60,216 nt of DNA from Pseudomonadota bacterium (GCA_029780695.1 JAKOYD010000097.1:1-60216); one strand, 5' to 3'. Counted from the stretch's first letter, positions 16,806 to 25,974 are shown. Made by a program: numbers and translations. The notes: generated by a model from the sequence alone, not told the origin.

Positions 16806-16915
16806 ACCCCCTGAGACGCCTGTGGCGTCTTCCCCCTCTCCTATGGGAGGGGGACGGCGCCCCTGGCCGGTGCAAGCCCGGCCACGGCGCCCACGCGTGG
16901 CCTGCTCCGCGGCCA
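16806..16915 (+). repeat. Stop-abutting hairpin repeat, copy 4 (after gspM)
   Basis: It starts CACCCCCTGAGACGCCTGTG right after the gspM stop. A variant central hairpin (CCCCCTCTCCTATGGGAGGG) replaces the CCCCC/GGGGG hairpin of copies 1-3. The GCGTGGCCTGCTCCGCGGCC end is conserved. It has the same direction as gspM. Confidence 0.85.
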
Positions 16916-16995
16916 TCGGACATGTGGAGCGGCACGGGGCATGACGGGCGCTTTGGCGGCCGCTTCGCTTCGGGCATTGGCGGGGACGTCGCGAT

Positions 16996-17805
16996 ATGAG
17001 GACGCTGCGCCGTGCAGCACCTGCCGCACCCTCGACCCGCGCCCCTTGGGGCTGGGCATTTGCAGGCTTGCTGCTGGGCTTGTTGCTGGTGGGCGTGCTG
17101 GCGGCCCCGGCGCGCTGGTTGGCTGAAGGGGTGGCGCGGGGCACAGGCGGCATGCTGCAGTTGGCCGAACCGACCGGCAGCCTGTGGAACGGCTCGGCCC
17201 GCCTGCTGGTGACGGGCGGCGCGGGCAGCCAGGACCGCAGCGCCCTGCCCGGCCAGGTGCACTGGCGGCTGCGGCCGGCGCTGGGCGCGCTGCGGCTGGA
17301 CCTGCGCGCCGACTGCTGCACGCCCGCGGCGCCGCTGGCCATGCGCATCAGCCCGCTGTGGGGCGGCGCGCGGCTGCTGCTGGCCGACGCGCAGACACAA
17401 TGGCCCGCCGCGCTGCTGGCCGGGCTGGGCACCCCGTTCAACACCGTCCAGCCGCAGGGCGAGCTGACGCTGGCCACACAGGGCCTGGCGGCCGAATGGC
17501 GTGCCGGCCGCGCCAGCATGGCTGGCGGCGCCGACCTGACGCTGCGCCAGCTGTCGTCGCGCCTGTCGACGCTGCAACCCCTCGGTTCGTACCGCGTGCA
17601 GCTGCGCGGTGGCGACGCGGTGTCGATGGAGCTGTCCACGCTGGAAGGCGCGCTGCAGCTGTCGGGCAGCGGCCGCTGGGTCGGCTCGCGCCTGCGCTTT
17701 ACGGGCGAGGCCAGCGCCGCCCCCGGCCAGGAGGCGCAGCTGGCCAACCTGCTCAACCTGCTGGGCCGCCGCCAGGGCAACCGGGCGCTGATATCGCTGG
17801 GCTGA
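16996..17805 (+). CDS. gspN: Type II secretion protein GspN
   Basis: Accessory inner-membrane protein found in part of the T2SS family. It is 269 residues with one N-terminal span (WGWAFAGLLLGLLLVGVLAA, about 16-35) and a periplasmic beta-rich domain. Family segments are GSLWNGSARLLV, PFNTVQPQGELTL and RLRFTGEASAAPGQEAQLANLLNLLG. The start is the ATG at 16996. It follows the repeat at 16806. Confidence 0.88.
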   Translation: MRTLRRAAPAAPSTRAPWGWAFAGLLLGLLLVGVLAAPARWLAEGVARGTGGMLQLAEPTGSLWNGSARLLVTGGAGSQDRSALPGQVHWRLRPALGALRLDLRADCCTPAAPLAMRISPLWGGARLLLADAQTQWPAALLAGLGTPFNTVQPQGELTLATQGLAAEWRAGRASMAGGADLTLRQLSSRLSTLQPLGSYRVQLRGGDAVSMELSTLEGALQLSGSGRWVGSRLRFTGEASAAPGQEAQLANLLNLLGRRQGNRALISLG

Positions 17806-17929
17806 CGGCCGGCGCCTCGCACGCAAGTGATCTGCACTTATGGCTTTTTTGCATCAAGATACCGCCCCGGCGCCCGCCCCCCGGCGGCCATTTGCTACAT
17901 TACCCATAGCTTTCTGGTCACGTCCGCCC

Positions 17930-20254
17930 ATGCCACGCGCCTTTTGCATCACTCCCCCGCCGCGCGCCGCGCGCACGGCGCTGGCCGTGCTGCTGGCGCT
18001 GGCCACGGCGCTGCCGCTGGCACCAGCCATGGCGCAGAGCGCGGCCAGCGGCGGCGGCAACGTCACGCTGGACTTTGCCAACGCCGAGATCGACGCCGTG
18101 GCGCGCACCATGGCCACCATCACCGGGCGCAACGTGGTGGTGGACCCGCGCGTCAAGGGCACCATGACGCTGACCAGCACCACGCCGGTGTCGCCGGCTC
18201 AGGCGCTGCGGCTGTTTGGCGCGCAATTGCGCACGCAGGGCTTCGCGCTGCTTGAATCCAGCGGCATGGTGCTGGTCCTGCCCGAATCCGACGCCAAGCT
18301 GCAGGCGTCCAGCGTATCGGCCGGCGCGGTGCGCGGCGGCGGGCAGGTGCAGACGCAGATATTCCGCCTGACGCACGAGAACGCCAACAACCTGGTGCCG
18401 GTGCTGCGCCCGCTGATCAGCCCCAACAACACCATCAACGTCAACCCCGGCACCAACGCGCTGGTCATCACCGACTACGGCGACAACCTGCAGCGCCTGG
18501 CCCGCATCATCGCGGCGCTGGACGTGTCCAACGCCACCGGGGTCGAAGTGGTTCGCCTGCGCCACGCGGTGGCGTCTGACCTGGCGCCGCTGGTGGCGCG
18601 GCTCATCGATTCGGGCGCCGGCGGCGCGCCCGCGACCGCGGCGCCGGGGCAGCCCGCCATGCCCGTCGCGGCGGCCCTGGGCGGCGGCGACAGTGGCTAC
18701 CGCACCACGCTGGTGCCCGAGCCGCGCAGCAACGCCATCATCGTGCGCGCCGCCAACCCGGCGCGGCTGGCGCTGGCCAAGACGCTGATCCAGCAGCTCG
18801 ACCAGCCGCCGCAGGTGCGCGCCGACGGCAGCACCGGCAACATCCACGTCGTCTACCTGAAGAACGCCGACGCCGCCAAGCTGGCCGTCACGCTGCGCGC
18901 CGCGCTGGCGGCGCTGCCGGGGCAGACGCCGTCCGCCGGCGCGGTGGGGGGCACGGGCAGCGCCATCCCCAGCAGCCCGGCAGGCATCAACCAGATGCTG
19001 GCCGGCGCGCAGATGGGCGGCACCGCGGGCGGCCTGGCCACCGGGCCGAGCATCAACGCCGCCGCCAACAACCAGCCGGCCACCGGCGGCCAGATTCAGG
19101 CCGACCCGGCGACCAACTCGCTCATCATCAGCGCGGCCGAGCCGGTGTACCGCGAATTGCGCGCCGTCATCGACCGGCTGGACCAGCGCCGCGCGCAGGT
19201 CTACGTCGAAAGCCTGATCGCCGAGGTCAGCATGAGCAAGGCGGCCGACCTGGGCGTGCAGTGGCAGCAGCTGCTGGGCAACGGCCGCAACACCATCGGC
19301 GTGCTGGGCACCAACTATTCGTCGGGGCGTGCCACCTCGCCGATGACGCCCAACACCAACATCTTCGACGTGGCCGGCGCAGTGACCAACTACGTCAACA
19401 ACAACACCGTCAGCAGCCTGCTGGCGGCCAAGCCCAACACCGGCTTCAACTTTGCGCTGGGCACGCGCAACCTGATGCTGCTGGCCAACTTCATCCAGAC
19501 CAGTGGCGCGGGCAACGTGCTGTCCACCCCCACGCTGCTGACGCTGGACAATGAAGAAGCCAAGATCATGGTGGGCCAGAACGTGCCCATGCCCACCGGC
19601 AGCTTCACCAACACCGGCGCCAGCGGCGGCACCGTCAACCCGTTTCAGACCTACGAGCGCAAGGACGTCGGGCTGACCCTGCGCGTGCGCCCGCAGATCA
19701 ACGAAAACGGCACGGTCAAGATGGTGATCTACCAGGAGACCTCCAGCGTCGACCCCGCCACCGCGGCCAGCCTGTCGGGCCCCACCACCAACAAGCGCGC
19801 CATCGAATCCAGCGTGCTGGTGGACGACGGCGCCGTCGTCGTGCTGGGCGGCCTGATGGAAGACCAGTTCAGCGAAGGCGAAGACAAGGTGCCGCTGCTG
19901 GGCGACGTGCCCGTGCTGGGCAACCTGTTCAAGAACCGCAACCGCAAGCTGATCAAGACCAATCTGATGGTCTTCCTGCGCCCGGTCATCGTGCGCGACG
20001 CCGCGGCCACCGAGGCCTTCTCGCTCGACCGCTACGACTACATGCGCGCCGCGCAGCAGGCCAACCAGCCGCAGCCCAGCGCCGCCATGCCCGTCAACGA
20101 GGCGCCCGTCATGCCGCCGCTGGTGCCCGCCAACCCCGAGGCGTGGACGCGCCCCGCGCCACCGCCGCCCCTGCGCGGCCAGCACGGCATGAGCAGCGGG
20201 CCGGCCGCCGGCGAAGGCAACTACTACGGCGGCACCACCTTCCGAACGCCCTAG
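17930..20254 (+). CDS. gspD: Type II secretion secretin GspD
   Basis: Outer-membrane channel of the secretion system. It is about 774 residues from the ATG at 17930. The signal peptide ends LPLAPAMAQ. The N0 domain follows (VTLDFANAEIDAVARTMATI), then N1-N3 domains with Gly/Ala-rich inserts. The secretin core has the conserved PTLLTLDNEEAKIMVGQNVP and DGAVVVLGGLMED, then LGDVPVLGNLFKNR. An in-frame ATG at 17840 would add 30 residues ahead of the signal peptide and is less likely. gspE follows after 15 bp. Confidence 0.96.
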   Translation: MPRAFCITPPPRAARTALAVLLALATALPLAPAMAQSAASGGGNVTLDFANAEIDAVARTMATITGRNVVVDPRVKGTMTLTSTTPVSPAQALRLFGAQLRTQGFALLESSGMVLVLPESDAKLQASSVSAGAVRGGGQVQTQIFRLTHENANNLVPVLRPLISPNNTINVNPGTNALVITDYGDNLQRLARIIAALDVSNATGVEVVRLRHAVASDLAPLVARLIDSGAGGAPATAAPGQPAMPVAAALGGGDSGYRTTLVPEPRSNAIIVRAANPARLALAKTLIQQLDQPPQVRADGSTGNIHVVYLKNADAAKLAVTLRAALAALPGQTPSAGAVGGTGSAIPSSPAGINQMLAGAQMGGTAGGLATGPSINAAANNQPATGGQIQADPATNSLIISAAEPVYRELRAVIDRLDQRRAQVYVESLIAEVSMSKAADLGVQWQQLLGNGRNTIGVLGTNYSSGRATSPMTPNTNIFDVAGAVTNYVNNNTVSSLLAAKPNTGFNFALGTRNLMLLANFIQTSGAGNVLSTPTLLTLDNEEAKIMVGQNVPMPTGSFTNTGASGGTVNPFQTYERKDVGLTLRVRPQINENGTVKMVIYQETSSVDPATAASLSGPTTNKRAIESSVLVDDGAVVVLGGLMEDQFSEGEDKVPLLGDVPVLGNLFKNRNRKLIKTNLMVFLRPVIVRDAAATEAFSLDRYDYMRAAQQANQPQPSAAMPVNEAPVMPPLVPANPEAWTRPAPPPPLRGQHGMSSGPAAGEGNYYGGTTFRTP

Positions 20255-20269
20255 GGCTGGCCGACGCGC

Positions 20270-21670
20270 ATGCGCTACCCGCTGCCCTACGCCTTCGCGC
20301 GCACCGCGCGGCTGCTGCTCGAAGACGACGGCCAGGCGCTGACGCTCTGGCATGACGGCCGTCCCGACGCCGGGCACCTGAGCGAGGTGATGCGCCGCCA
20401 CGGCAACGGCGCACTGCCGTTGGCCCTGCAGCAGGACGAGCCGCACCGTCTGGCGCAGCGCATCAGCACCGCCTATTCACAAAGCGAAAGCAGCGCCGCT
20501 GCCGTGGTGAGCGAAGTCGAGAGCGACGCCGACCTGTCGCGCATCATGCAGGAGCTGCCCGCGGTTGAAGACCTGCTGGAAAGCGCCGACGACGCGCCCA
20601 TCATCCGCATGCTGAACGCGCTGCTGACGCAGGCCGCGCGCGACGGCGCCAGCGACATTCACATCGAAGCGTACGAGCGCCACAGCAGCGTGCGCTTTCG
20701 CGTCGACGGCGCGCTGCGCGAGGTGGTGCAGCCCAATCGCGCGCTGCACGCCGCGCTCATCAGCCGCCTGAAGATCATGGCGGACCTCGACATCGCCGAA
20801 AAGCGCCTGCCGCAGGACGGCCGCATCAGCCTGCGCTTAGGGACAAGAGCCATCGACGTGCGCGTGTCCACCCTACCCAGCGCGCACGGCGAACGCGCGG
20901 TGCTGCGCCTGCTCGACAAGTCTGAAAGCAAACTGAGCCTGGAAGCCGTCGGCATGCAGGGCAGCGTGCTACAAAAATTCGAGCATCTGATCGGCCAGCC
21001 GCACGGCATCATCCTGGTCACCGGCCCCACCGGCAGCGGCAAGACCACCACGCTGTACGCCAGCCTGGCGCGGCTGGACGCCCACCGCAACAACATCATG
21101 ACGGTGGAAGACCCGATCGAGTACGACCTGCCCGGCGTTGGCCAGACGCAGGTCAACCCGCGCATCGAGCTGACCTTTGCCCGCGCCCTGCGCGCCATCC
21201 TGCGGCAAGACCCGGACATCGTCATGATCGGCGAAATCCGCGACATCGAAACCGCGCAGATCGCCATCCAGGCCAGCCTGACCGGCCACCTGGTGCTGGC
21301 CACGTTGCACACCAACGACGCCGCCAGCGCCGTCACCCGCCTGATCGACATGGGCGTCGAACCCTTCCTGCTGTCCAGCTCGCTGCTGGGCGTGCTGGCG
21401 CAGCGGCTGGTGCGCAAATACTGCGCCGCCTGCCACGGCGCCGGCTGCGACGCCTGCGGCCACACCGGCTACCAGGGCCGCACCGGCGTGTTCGAGTTGC
21501 TCACGGTCGACGACGACATCCGCGCCCGCATCCACGCCCAAGCCGGCGAAGCCGACATCCGCGCCGCCGCACTGGCCAAGGGCATGACGCTGATGCGCGA
21601 CGACGGCGAGCGGCTGATCGAGCGCGGCATCACGAGCCGCGAGGAAGTGCTGCGGGTGACGCGGGATTGA
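20270..21670 (+). CDS. gspE: Type II secretion ATPase GspE
   Basis: Cytoplasmic hexameric ATPase powering pseudopilus assembly. It is 466 residues. Walker A is [15 protein letters not shown] (about 251), the Asp box [12 protein letters not shown] (about 323) and the His box [13 protein letters not shown] (about 344). A four-cysteine motif, [12 protein letters not shown], is present but compact: the two CxxC pairs are only four residues apart, where many GspE proteins have a much longer loop. It is the last gsp gene here; no gspF follows. Confidence 0.96.
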   Translation: MRYPLPYAFARTARLLLEDDGQALTLWHDGRPDAGHLSEVMRRHGNGALPLALQQDEPHRLAQRISTAYSQSESSAAAVVSEVESDADLSRIMQELPAVEDLLESADDAPIIRMLNALLTQAARDGASDIHIEAYERHSSVRFRVDGALREVVQPNRALHAALISRLKIMADLDIAEKRLPQDGRISLRLGTRAIDVRVSTLPSAHGERAVLRLLDKSESKLSLEAVGMQGSVLQKFEHLIGQPHGIILVTGPTGSGKTTTLYASLARLDAHRNNIMTVEDPIEYDLPGVGQTQVNPRIELTFARALRAILRQDPDIVMIGEIRDIETAQIAIQASLTGHLVLATLHTNDAASAVTRLIDMGVEPFLLSSSLLGVLAQRLVRKYCAACHGAGCDACGHTGYQGRTGVFELLTVDDDIRARIHAQAGEADIRAAALAKGMTLMRDDGERLIERGITSREEVLRVTRD

Positions 21671-21827
21671 GTCGCAAAACCGTTCCTTGACAGTCTAATC
21701 AGCCGCAAGCGCTTTCAGAACAAGCGCCAAGCGCTATCTAAAGAGAAGCAGCCCAACGCTGGACGCCCGAGCCAGGCGGGTGTCCACTTTCGGACGACGC
21801 CGCAAAGCAAGAGCGGCTGGAAGCCAG
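21671..21827. other. Short spacer between convergent gspE and brnA
   Basis: It contains GCAAGCGCTTTCAGAACAAG and CGCCAAGCGCTATCTAAAG, which resemble scrambled pieces of the mini-repeat. No gene and no clear terminator was seen. Confidence 0.35.
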
Positions 21828-22100
21828 CTAACCTGCAGACCTTGTTTTGGGCGCGGCACTTTCCAACGTGGACGCCATGCGGCTTTGCCAGCCAGGCCCC
21901 GACGCCTTCCAGCGTGCGATGACCTGGGGCGGCAAGCGCAAAGAAAGCAGTTGCTTGGGGTGTTCCAGCTTGGGGCGCCCACGACGCACCAGCTTGTCGC
22001 CCTGGTAAAGATCAGCGCTCTCAATCCAGGCATCCGTGATCTCGGGCGCTTCGTCCGTCTGGTTCAAGGTGCGGACGGAGTTTTTTGGCTTCGCGCTCAT
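21828..22100 (-). CDS. brnA: BrnA-family antitoxin
   Basis: Antitoxin of a type II toxin-antitoxin pair; in the family it binds BrnT and represses the operon. It is 90 residues. The N-terminal half contains EITDAWIESADLYQGDKLVR. The C-terminal ribbon-helix-helix part is LLSLRLPPQVIARWKASGPGWQSRM, the BrnA signature. It starts at ATG 22100, inside the brnT coding sequence, and the two reading frames overlap by 80 bp. It lies downstream of soxB on the same strand. Confidence 0.9.
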   Translation of the reverse strand: MSAKPKNSVRTLNQTDEAPEITDAWIESADLYQGDKLVRRGRPKLEHPKQLLSLRLPPQVIARWKASGPGWQSRMASTLESAAPKTRSAG

Positions 22101-22332
22101 GGCAGTACCTCATGCTGATGATTCGCCTGGCGCTTCCGCGAGGCGTCCATACGAAAACGACCAGTCTTGCATCAAGCCAACCCGCCGTGATGAAGCGAGG
22201 TTCGCCGTAATCCAAGCGATCGTCCGCGCGGGTGAAGTGCGGGCCCGCAAAAACTTCTTTTGCCCGAATCAGGTCCAAACCTCGCTCCGAAAGCGTCAGC
22301 TGTCGCTTGTCGGGGTCGCAAGTAATCCGCAC
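22021..22332 (-). CDS. brnT: BrnT-family toxin (RelE-like ribonuclease)
   Basis: Toxin with a RelE-like fold that cuts RNA in translating cells. It is 103 residues. The family pattern is clear: an N terminus like MxIxxDPxKR, ERGLDLIRAKEVFAGP, DDRLDYGEPRFITAGWLDAR, VVFVWTPRGSARRIISMR. The start is GTG at 22332, placed exactly at the family's usual N terminus. The last 20-25 residues (after CHERE) run on through the brnA frame. BrnT proteins normally end soon after this point, so the stop was probably lost. Confidence 0.9.
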   Translation of the reverse strand: MRITCDPDKRQLTLSERGLDLIRAKEVFAGPHFTRADDRLDYGEPRFITAGWLDARLVVFVWTPRGSARRIISMRYCHEREAKKLRPHLEPDGRSARDHGCLD

Positions 22333-22338
22333 GCAATT

Positions 22339-22367
22339 AATGTAGCTACAAAAATCTGCGCCGTCAA
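22339..22367 (-). promoter_or_regulatory. brnTA promoter with operator-like palindrome
   Basis: On the minus strand, TTGACG (22367-22362), a 17-bp spacer and TACATT (22344-22339) form a good promoter. The perfect palindrome TGTAGCTACA (22341-22350) overlaps the -10 box and is a likely site for BrnA autorepression. Transcription would begin at about 22332, the GTG start itself, so the mRNA may be leaderless. Confidence 0.6.
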
Positions 22368-22410
22368 GCCGGCCGGATCATGGGACGCGGGCCGACGCTT
22401 GAGCCACCCC

Positions 22411-24144
22411 TCAGCCCGCATACCCCGGATTCGGCAGCCCGCCGGTCAGCTTGGGCTGGTTGACCTGGCGCGGTGTCACCTTGCCGGCCTTGGACTTGAG
22501 CCAGTCCTCGATCACGTCCCACACCATCTTGTTGCCGGCTTTCGACGCGTCTTCGGCGACGGGCGCCCAGCCGGCGACGAGGTAGTTCTTGCTGGCGTCG
22601 ATGGGCTGGCCCTTCAGGCGCATGTCGCTGATGCGCTTGCCCTGGCTGGCCAGGGGGTCGCAGGCGTAGGTCAGGCCGCCGACGCGCACCATGTCGCCGC
22701 CTTGCTGGTAGTACGGGTCGGGGTTGAACAGGTTGTCGGCCACGTCTTCGAGGATGGTCTTGAGCATCTCGCCCTTCATCTCGGTCAGCGTGGCGTAGCT
22801 GTAGGTGGTGGCGGTCATGTCCAGCAGCCATTCGCGCGTGATGGGCTGGCCGGGCAGCAGCGTGGTGCCCCAGCGGAAGCCGGGCGAGAAGGCGATCTGC
22901 GCGCCCTGCGCTTCCATCAGGGCATCGACGATGAGCTGGTCGCCCGTGCCGTTGAAATTGCCGCGGCGGTACAGCAGGCCTTCGGTCACGCCCAGCTGTT
23001 CGGCAAGTTTGCTTTCATACGGGGCGCGGATTTTGGTGATGAGCGCGTCCATGTCCTTGTCGGCCGGCAGCATGTTGGCAAACACGGGCAGCAGCTTGTA
23101 GCGGTAGTCGGCCACCTTGCCGTTCTTCACGTCAAAGTCCAGCACGCCGATGAATTTGCCGTTGCTGCCGGCATTGGTCACCAGCGTCTGGCCGCCGGCG
23201 TTCTTGATGACGCTGGCCACGGGCATGCCGTCGTGCGTGTGGCCGCCCATGATGGCGTCGATGCCGCGCACGCGGCTGGCCATCTTCAGATCGACGTCCA
23301 TGCCGTTGTGGCTGATGACGACCACCACCTGCGCGCCCTTGGCGCGGGCCTCGTCGACCATCTTCTGCATGTTCTCGTCCTGGATGCCGAATTCCCAGTC
23401 CTTGACCATGTAGCGCGGGTTGGCGATGGGCGTGTACGGAAACGCCTGGCCGATGATGGCCACCGGCACGCCGTTCATGGGCTTGATGACGTAGGGCTTG
23501 AACACCGGGTCGCCAAAGTCGAGTGTCTTGACGTTCTGGGCGACGAAGTCGACCTTGCCGGCAAAGTCTTTCTCGACGATTTCCTTCACGCGGTCCATGC
23601 CCAGGGTGAATTCCCAGTGGCCGGTCATCACATCGACGCCGAGCAGCTTGCAGGCATCGACCATGTCCTGGCCCTTGGTCCACAGCGCCGTGCCGCTGCC
23701 CTGCCAGGTGTCGCCGCCGTCCAGCAGCAGCGCGCCGGGGCGGCTGGCGCGCAGGCGCTTGACCAGCGTGGCCAGGTGCGCAAAGCCGCCCACCTTGCCG
23801 TAGCGCTGCGCCGCCTGCTCGAAGTCGAGGTAGGTCAGCGCGTGCGCCTGGGCCGTGCCGGGCTTGACGCCGGCCACCTTCAGCAGGTGCTCGCCCACCA
23901 GGTGCGGCAGCTTGCCCTTCATGTCGGCCACGCCCAGATTGACGCTGGGCTCGCGGAAGTAGATGGGCTTGAGCTGCGCGTGGCAGTCGGTGATGTGCAG
24001 GAACGACACGTTGCCGAATTTGGGGATGTCGTACAGCCCCTCGGCCGCCGTCTGTGCGCTTGCATTTTGATAGCTGCCAAGGCCCATGCCTGCTGCGCTG
24101 GCGGCACTCAGGACTTGCAGAAATTCGCGTTTGGTGAGGTTCAT
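22411..24144 (-). CDS. soxB: Thiosulfohydrolase SoxB
   Basis: Periplasmic dimanganese enzyme that removes sulfate from the SoxYZ-bound substrate. It is 577 residues. The N terminus NLTKREFLQVLSAASAAGMG looks like a Tat-type or related signal. Metal-binding motifs are ITDCHAQLKP (about 47), LDGGDTWQGS, MTGHWEFTLG, VVISHNGMDVD and IMGGHTHDGMP. The start chosen is ATG 24144; a longer frame to 24213 runs through repeat DNA. It is the last gene of the soxCDYZAXB series, with brnTA after it. Confidence 0.97.
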   Translation of the reverse strand: MNLTKREFLQVLSAASAAGMGLGSYQNASAQTAAEGLYDIPKFGNVSFLHITDCHAQLKPIYFREPSVNLGVADMKGKLPHLVGEHLLKVAGVKPGTAQAHALTYLDFEQAAQRYGKVGGFAHLATLVKRLRASRPGALLLDGGDTWQGSGTALWTKGQDMVDACKLLGVDVMTGHWEFTLGMDRVKEIVEKDFAGKVDFVAQNVKTLDFGDPVFKPYVIKPMNGVPVAIIGQAFPYTPIANPRYMVKDWEFGIQDENMQKMVDEARAKGAQVVVVISHNGMDVDLKMASRVRGIDAIMGGHTHDGMPVASVIKNAGGQTLVTNAGSNGKFIGVLDFDVKNGKVADYRYKLLPVFANMLPADKDMDALITKIRAPYESKLAEQLGVTEGLLYRRGNFNGTGDQLIVDALMEAQGAQIAFSPGFRWGTTLLPGQPITREWLLDMTATTYSYATLTEMKGEMLKTILEDVADNLFNPDPYYQQGGDMVRVGGLTYACDPLASQGKRISDMRLKGQPIDASKNYLVAGWAPVAEDASKAGNKMVWDVIEDWLKSKAGKVTPRQVNQPKLTGGLPNPGYAG

Positions 24145-24157
24145 ATCCAAGGCTCTC

Positions 24158-24260
24158 AAAAGGCCGCGGAGCAGGCCATGCGGGAACGCCGTGGCCGGGC
24201 TTGCACCGGCCACCAGCGTTGTCCCCCTTTCAGGGGGAAGCCGCGAAGCGGCTCAGGGGG
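24158..24260 (-). repeat. Stop-abutting hairpin repeat, copy 5 (after soxX)
   Basis: On the minus strand it starts CCCCCTGAGCCGCTTCGCGG directly after the soxX TAA. It continues CCCCCTGAAAGGGGGACAAC and ends GGCCTGCTCCGCGGCC. It has the same direction as soxX and lies inside the sox operon, between soxX and soxB. Confidence 0.88.
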
Positions 24261-24944
24261 TTACTGGTTCACAGGCGACTTGGGGTCGAGCAGCAGCGCC
24301 ACGACGTCGGCCACCTGCTTCTCGGTCAAGATGCCCATGTGGCCGGCGCGCGGCATGTTGGAGCAGGCGTTGTAGGCCTTGGCGTTCCAGATCTTGCCCC
24401 AGGTGTACTTCACGATCTCTTGCGACTGCGGGCTGTTCGGGTCGGCCACGCCGCGCAGCTTGCCGTAGTGGTAGAGGCTGGGGCCAATGGTGCCGAAGGA
24501 GATTTCCTTCTTGTCGATCTGGTGGCAGTTGTAGCAGTTGCCGCCGTTGGGGGTCTTGGCGTCGTCAGTCCAGGTCATGCCGCGGCCGCTTTGCGCCAGC
24601 TTTTCGCCTTCCTTCCAGTCGCCCAGATACTTGCCACCGGTGGGCCATTTGATGGTCTGCAGGTTCAGCGCTTCCAGCCGTTTGGCGGTGGCTTCGTCGA
24701 GCGGCTTGCCCGCCACGTCGGCGGCGTTGCACGCCTTCAGCGTCTCGTCGTCGGCGAAGGCGGTCTTCACCTTGACGATGCCCTTGTCGTGGAACGACTC
24801 GTTGACGATCTTGCGCGTCAGCGCGTCGAGTTCGGCCGACGTCATGGACACGCTGGACGACGCACCGCCGCCCGCCGCACACCCGGCCACCACCACCGCC
24901 GCCACCAGCGACAGCGCAAACACGTGCTTCCTGTTCATCTTCAT
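24261..24944 (-). CDS. soxX: Sulfur oxidation c-type cytochrome SoxX
   Basis: Monoheme partner of SoxA; SoxAX links thiosulfate to the Cys of SoxY. It is 227 residues. Heme-binding CYNCH (about 138) lies in NGGNCYNCHQIDKKEI. The later Met in CSNMPRAGHMGIL is the probable distal ligand. The signal region ends VVVAGCAAGGG, which fits a lipobox, so it may be a lipoprotein. The start at ATG 24944 has GAAAGAGAGCC upstream. It lies 14 bp after soxA; a hairpin repeat begins at its stop. Confidence 0.93.
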   Translation of the reverse strand: MKMNRKHVFALSLVAAVVVAGCAAGGGASSSVSMTSAELDALTRKIVNESFHDKGIVKVKTAFADDETLKACNAADVAGKPLDEATAKRLEALNLQTIKWPTGGKYLGDWKEGEKLAQSGRGMTWTDDAKTPNGGNCYNCHQIDKKEISFGTIGPSLYHYGKLRGVADPNSPQSQEIVKYTWGKIWNAKAYNACSNMPRAGHMGILTEKQVADVVALLLDPKSPVNQ

Positions 24945-24958
24945 GGGTGGGCTCTCTT

Positions 24959-25768
24959 TCAGCGCTTGATGGTCGGGACGGCGGACTTGGCGCCCTTGGC
25001 GTTGACGCCCAGGTACACGCCCAGGGCCACGGTGACGTCGCTGGCGAAGTCGGGCTCGGGGAAGCGCTGCTGGCGATAGCAGTCGTTCAGCCGGTGCTGC
25101 ATGCTCCACATTTGGCCGTTGGACACGCGGTAGGCCGGCCAAGCGGCAAAGCCGACGCCGTCGCCGGGGTTCTTGGTGAGCAGCGGCAAATCCTGCAGGC
25201 GGATGCGCTTGCCTTCTTCGCCATGGCATGACGCACACGCAAAGTCGTGCGCGCCGCCGCGCTGGTAGAACAGGCGCTTGCCCACCTGGTACATCACGCG
25301 TTCCTGCTCGTTCGACTGCGGCAGGTTGAACGCCATGCCCTTGGATTGCGCGGCGATCCAGGTCGCCAGTGCGGTGGTGTTGGCGCGCTCGCCACGGCCC
25401 CACTGGCCGTTGACGATGTCCTTGGCGTCGATGCCTTGCAGCGTGGTCATGCAAGTGACCAGGCGCGATTCCAGGTCCTGCACCTTGCCGGTGTCCTTGA
25501 AGTAGCGCGGCAGCTGCACGAAAGCCCCCTTGACCACGCCCGGGCCCAGGCCCAGGTCGCAGCGTTCGAGCGAGGCGTTGCGCGGGCCGCGCGCCTTCTT
25601 CCACAACTCTTCGCCCTTGGCCTCGAACAGGTCGGCGGGGTTGCCGTCCTGCAGCATCTCACGGTATTCCTCGATGGCCTGGATGGAGGTCTTATCCTGC
25701 GCCAGCGCATGCGCGCCGGTCAGGCCGACCAGCAAGGCGGCGCAGGCCACCCGGATCGTATTGCTCAT
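24959..25768 (-). CDS. soxA: Sulfur oxidation c-type cytochrome SoxA
   Basis: Catalytic subunit of SoxAX. It is 269 residues from ATG 25768, which has GGAGACAAGCCC upstream. The signal peptide ends GAHALAQ. Only one CxxCH is present (CASCHG, about 178). The position of the first heme in diheme SoxA proteins instead shows single Cys residues (ERCDLG, LVTCMTT), as in monoheme SoxA proteins where they form a disulfide. The active-site Cys is in NDCYRQQRFPEP. A strong hairpin with T-run lies just upstream of the gene. Confidence 0.95.
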   Translation of the reverse strand: MSNTIRVACAALLVGLTGAHALAQDKTSIQAIEEYREMLQDGNPADLFEAKGEELWKKARGPRNASLERCDLGLGPGVVKGAFVQLPRYFKDTGKVQDLESRLVTCMTTLQGIDAKDIVNGQWGRGERANTTALATWIAAQSKGMAFNLPQSNEQERVMYQVGKRLFYQRGGAHDFACASCHGEEGKRIRLQDLPLLTKNPGDGVGFAAWPAYRVSNGQMWSMQHRLNDCYRQQRFPEPDFASDVTVALGVYLGVNAKGAKSAVPTIKR

Positions 25769-25794
25769 GGGCTTGTCTCCTACTTCCTGAATAA

Positions 25795-25831
25795 CCAAAA
25801 ACAAAGCGGGCGTGGATTGGGGCACGCCCGC
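25795..25831 (-). terminator. Rho-independent-type terminator between soxZ and soxA
   Basis: On the minus strand GCGGGCGTG (25831-25823), a short loop and CACGCCCGC (25814-25806) form a perfect 9-bp stem followed by TTTGTTTTT. This is a textbook intrinsic terminator. It lies only about 27 bp ahead of soxA, too close for a separate full promoter, so it probably attenuates read-through or protects upstream mRNA. Confidence 0.85.
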
Positions 25832-25974
25832 TGTCTGCTGCGCATGGGACTAACCGGGCCGCATCACACCCGATGCATGGCGCCAGGTGGCCACATCCGG
25901 CGGCGGCCAGGGCGCACGGCACACCCGCACGACCCCTGGTCGAGCGTGCTGCGGAACTGCCATGCGCCAATCGG

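Noticed and set aside
17918..20446. 842-residue open frame on the minus strand over gspD
   Set aside because: It is antisense to an unmistakable secretin; long antisense frames arise from high GC at third codon positions. Its composition is His/Arg/Gly/Ala-rich with no domain.
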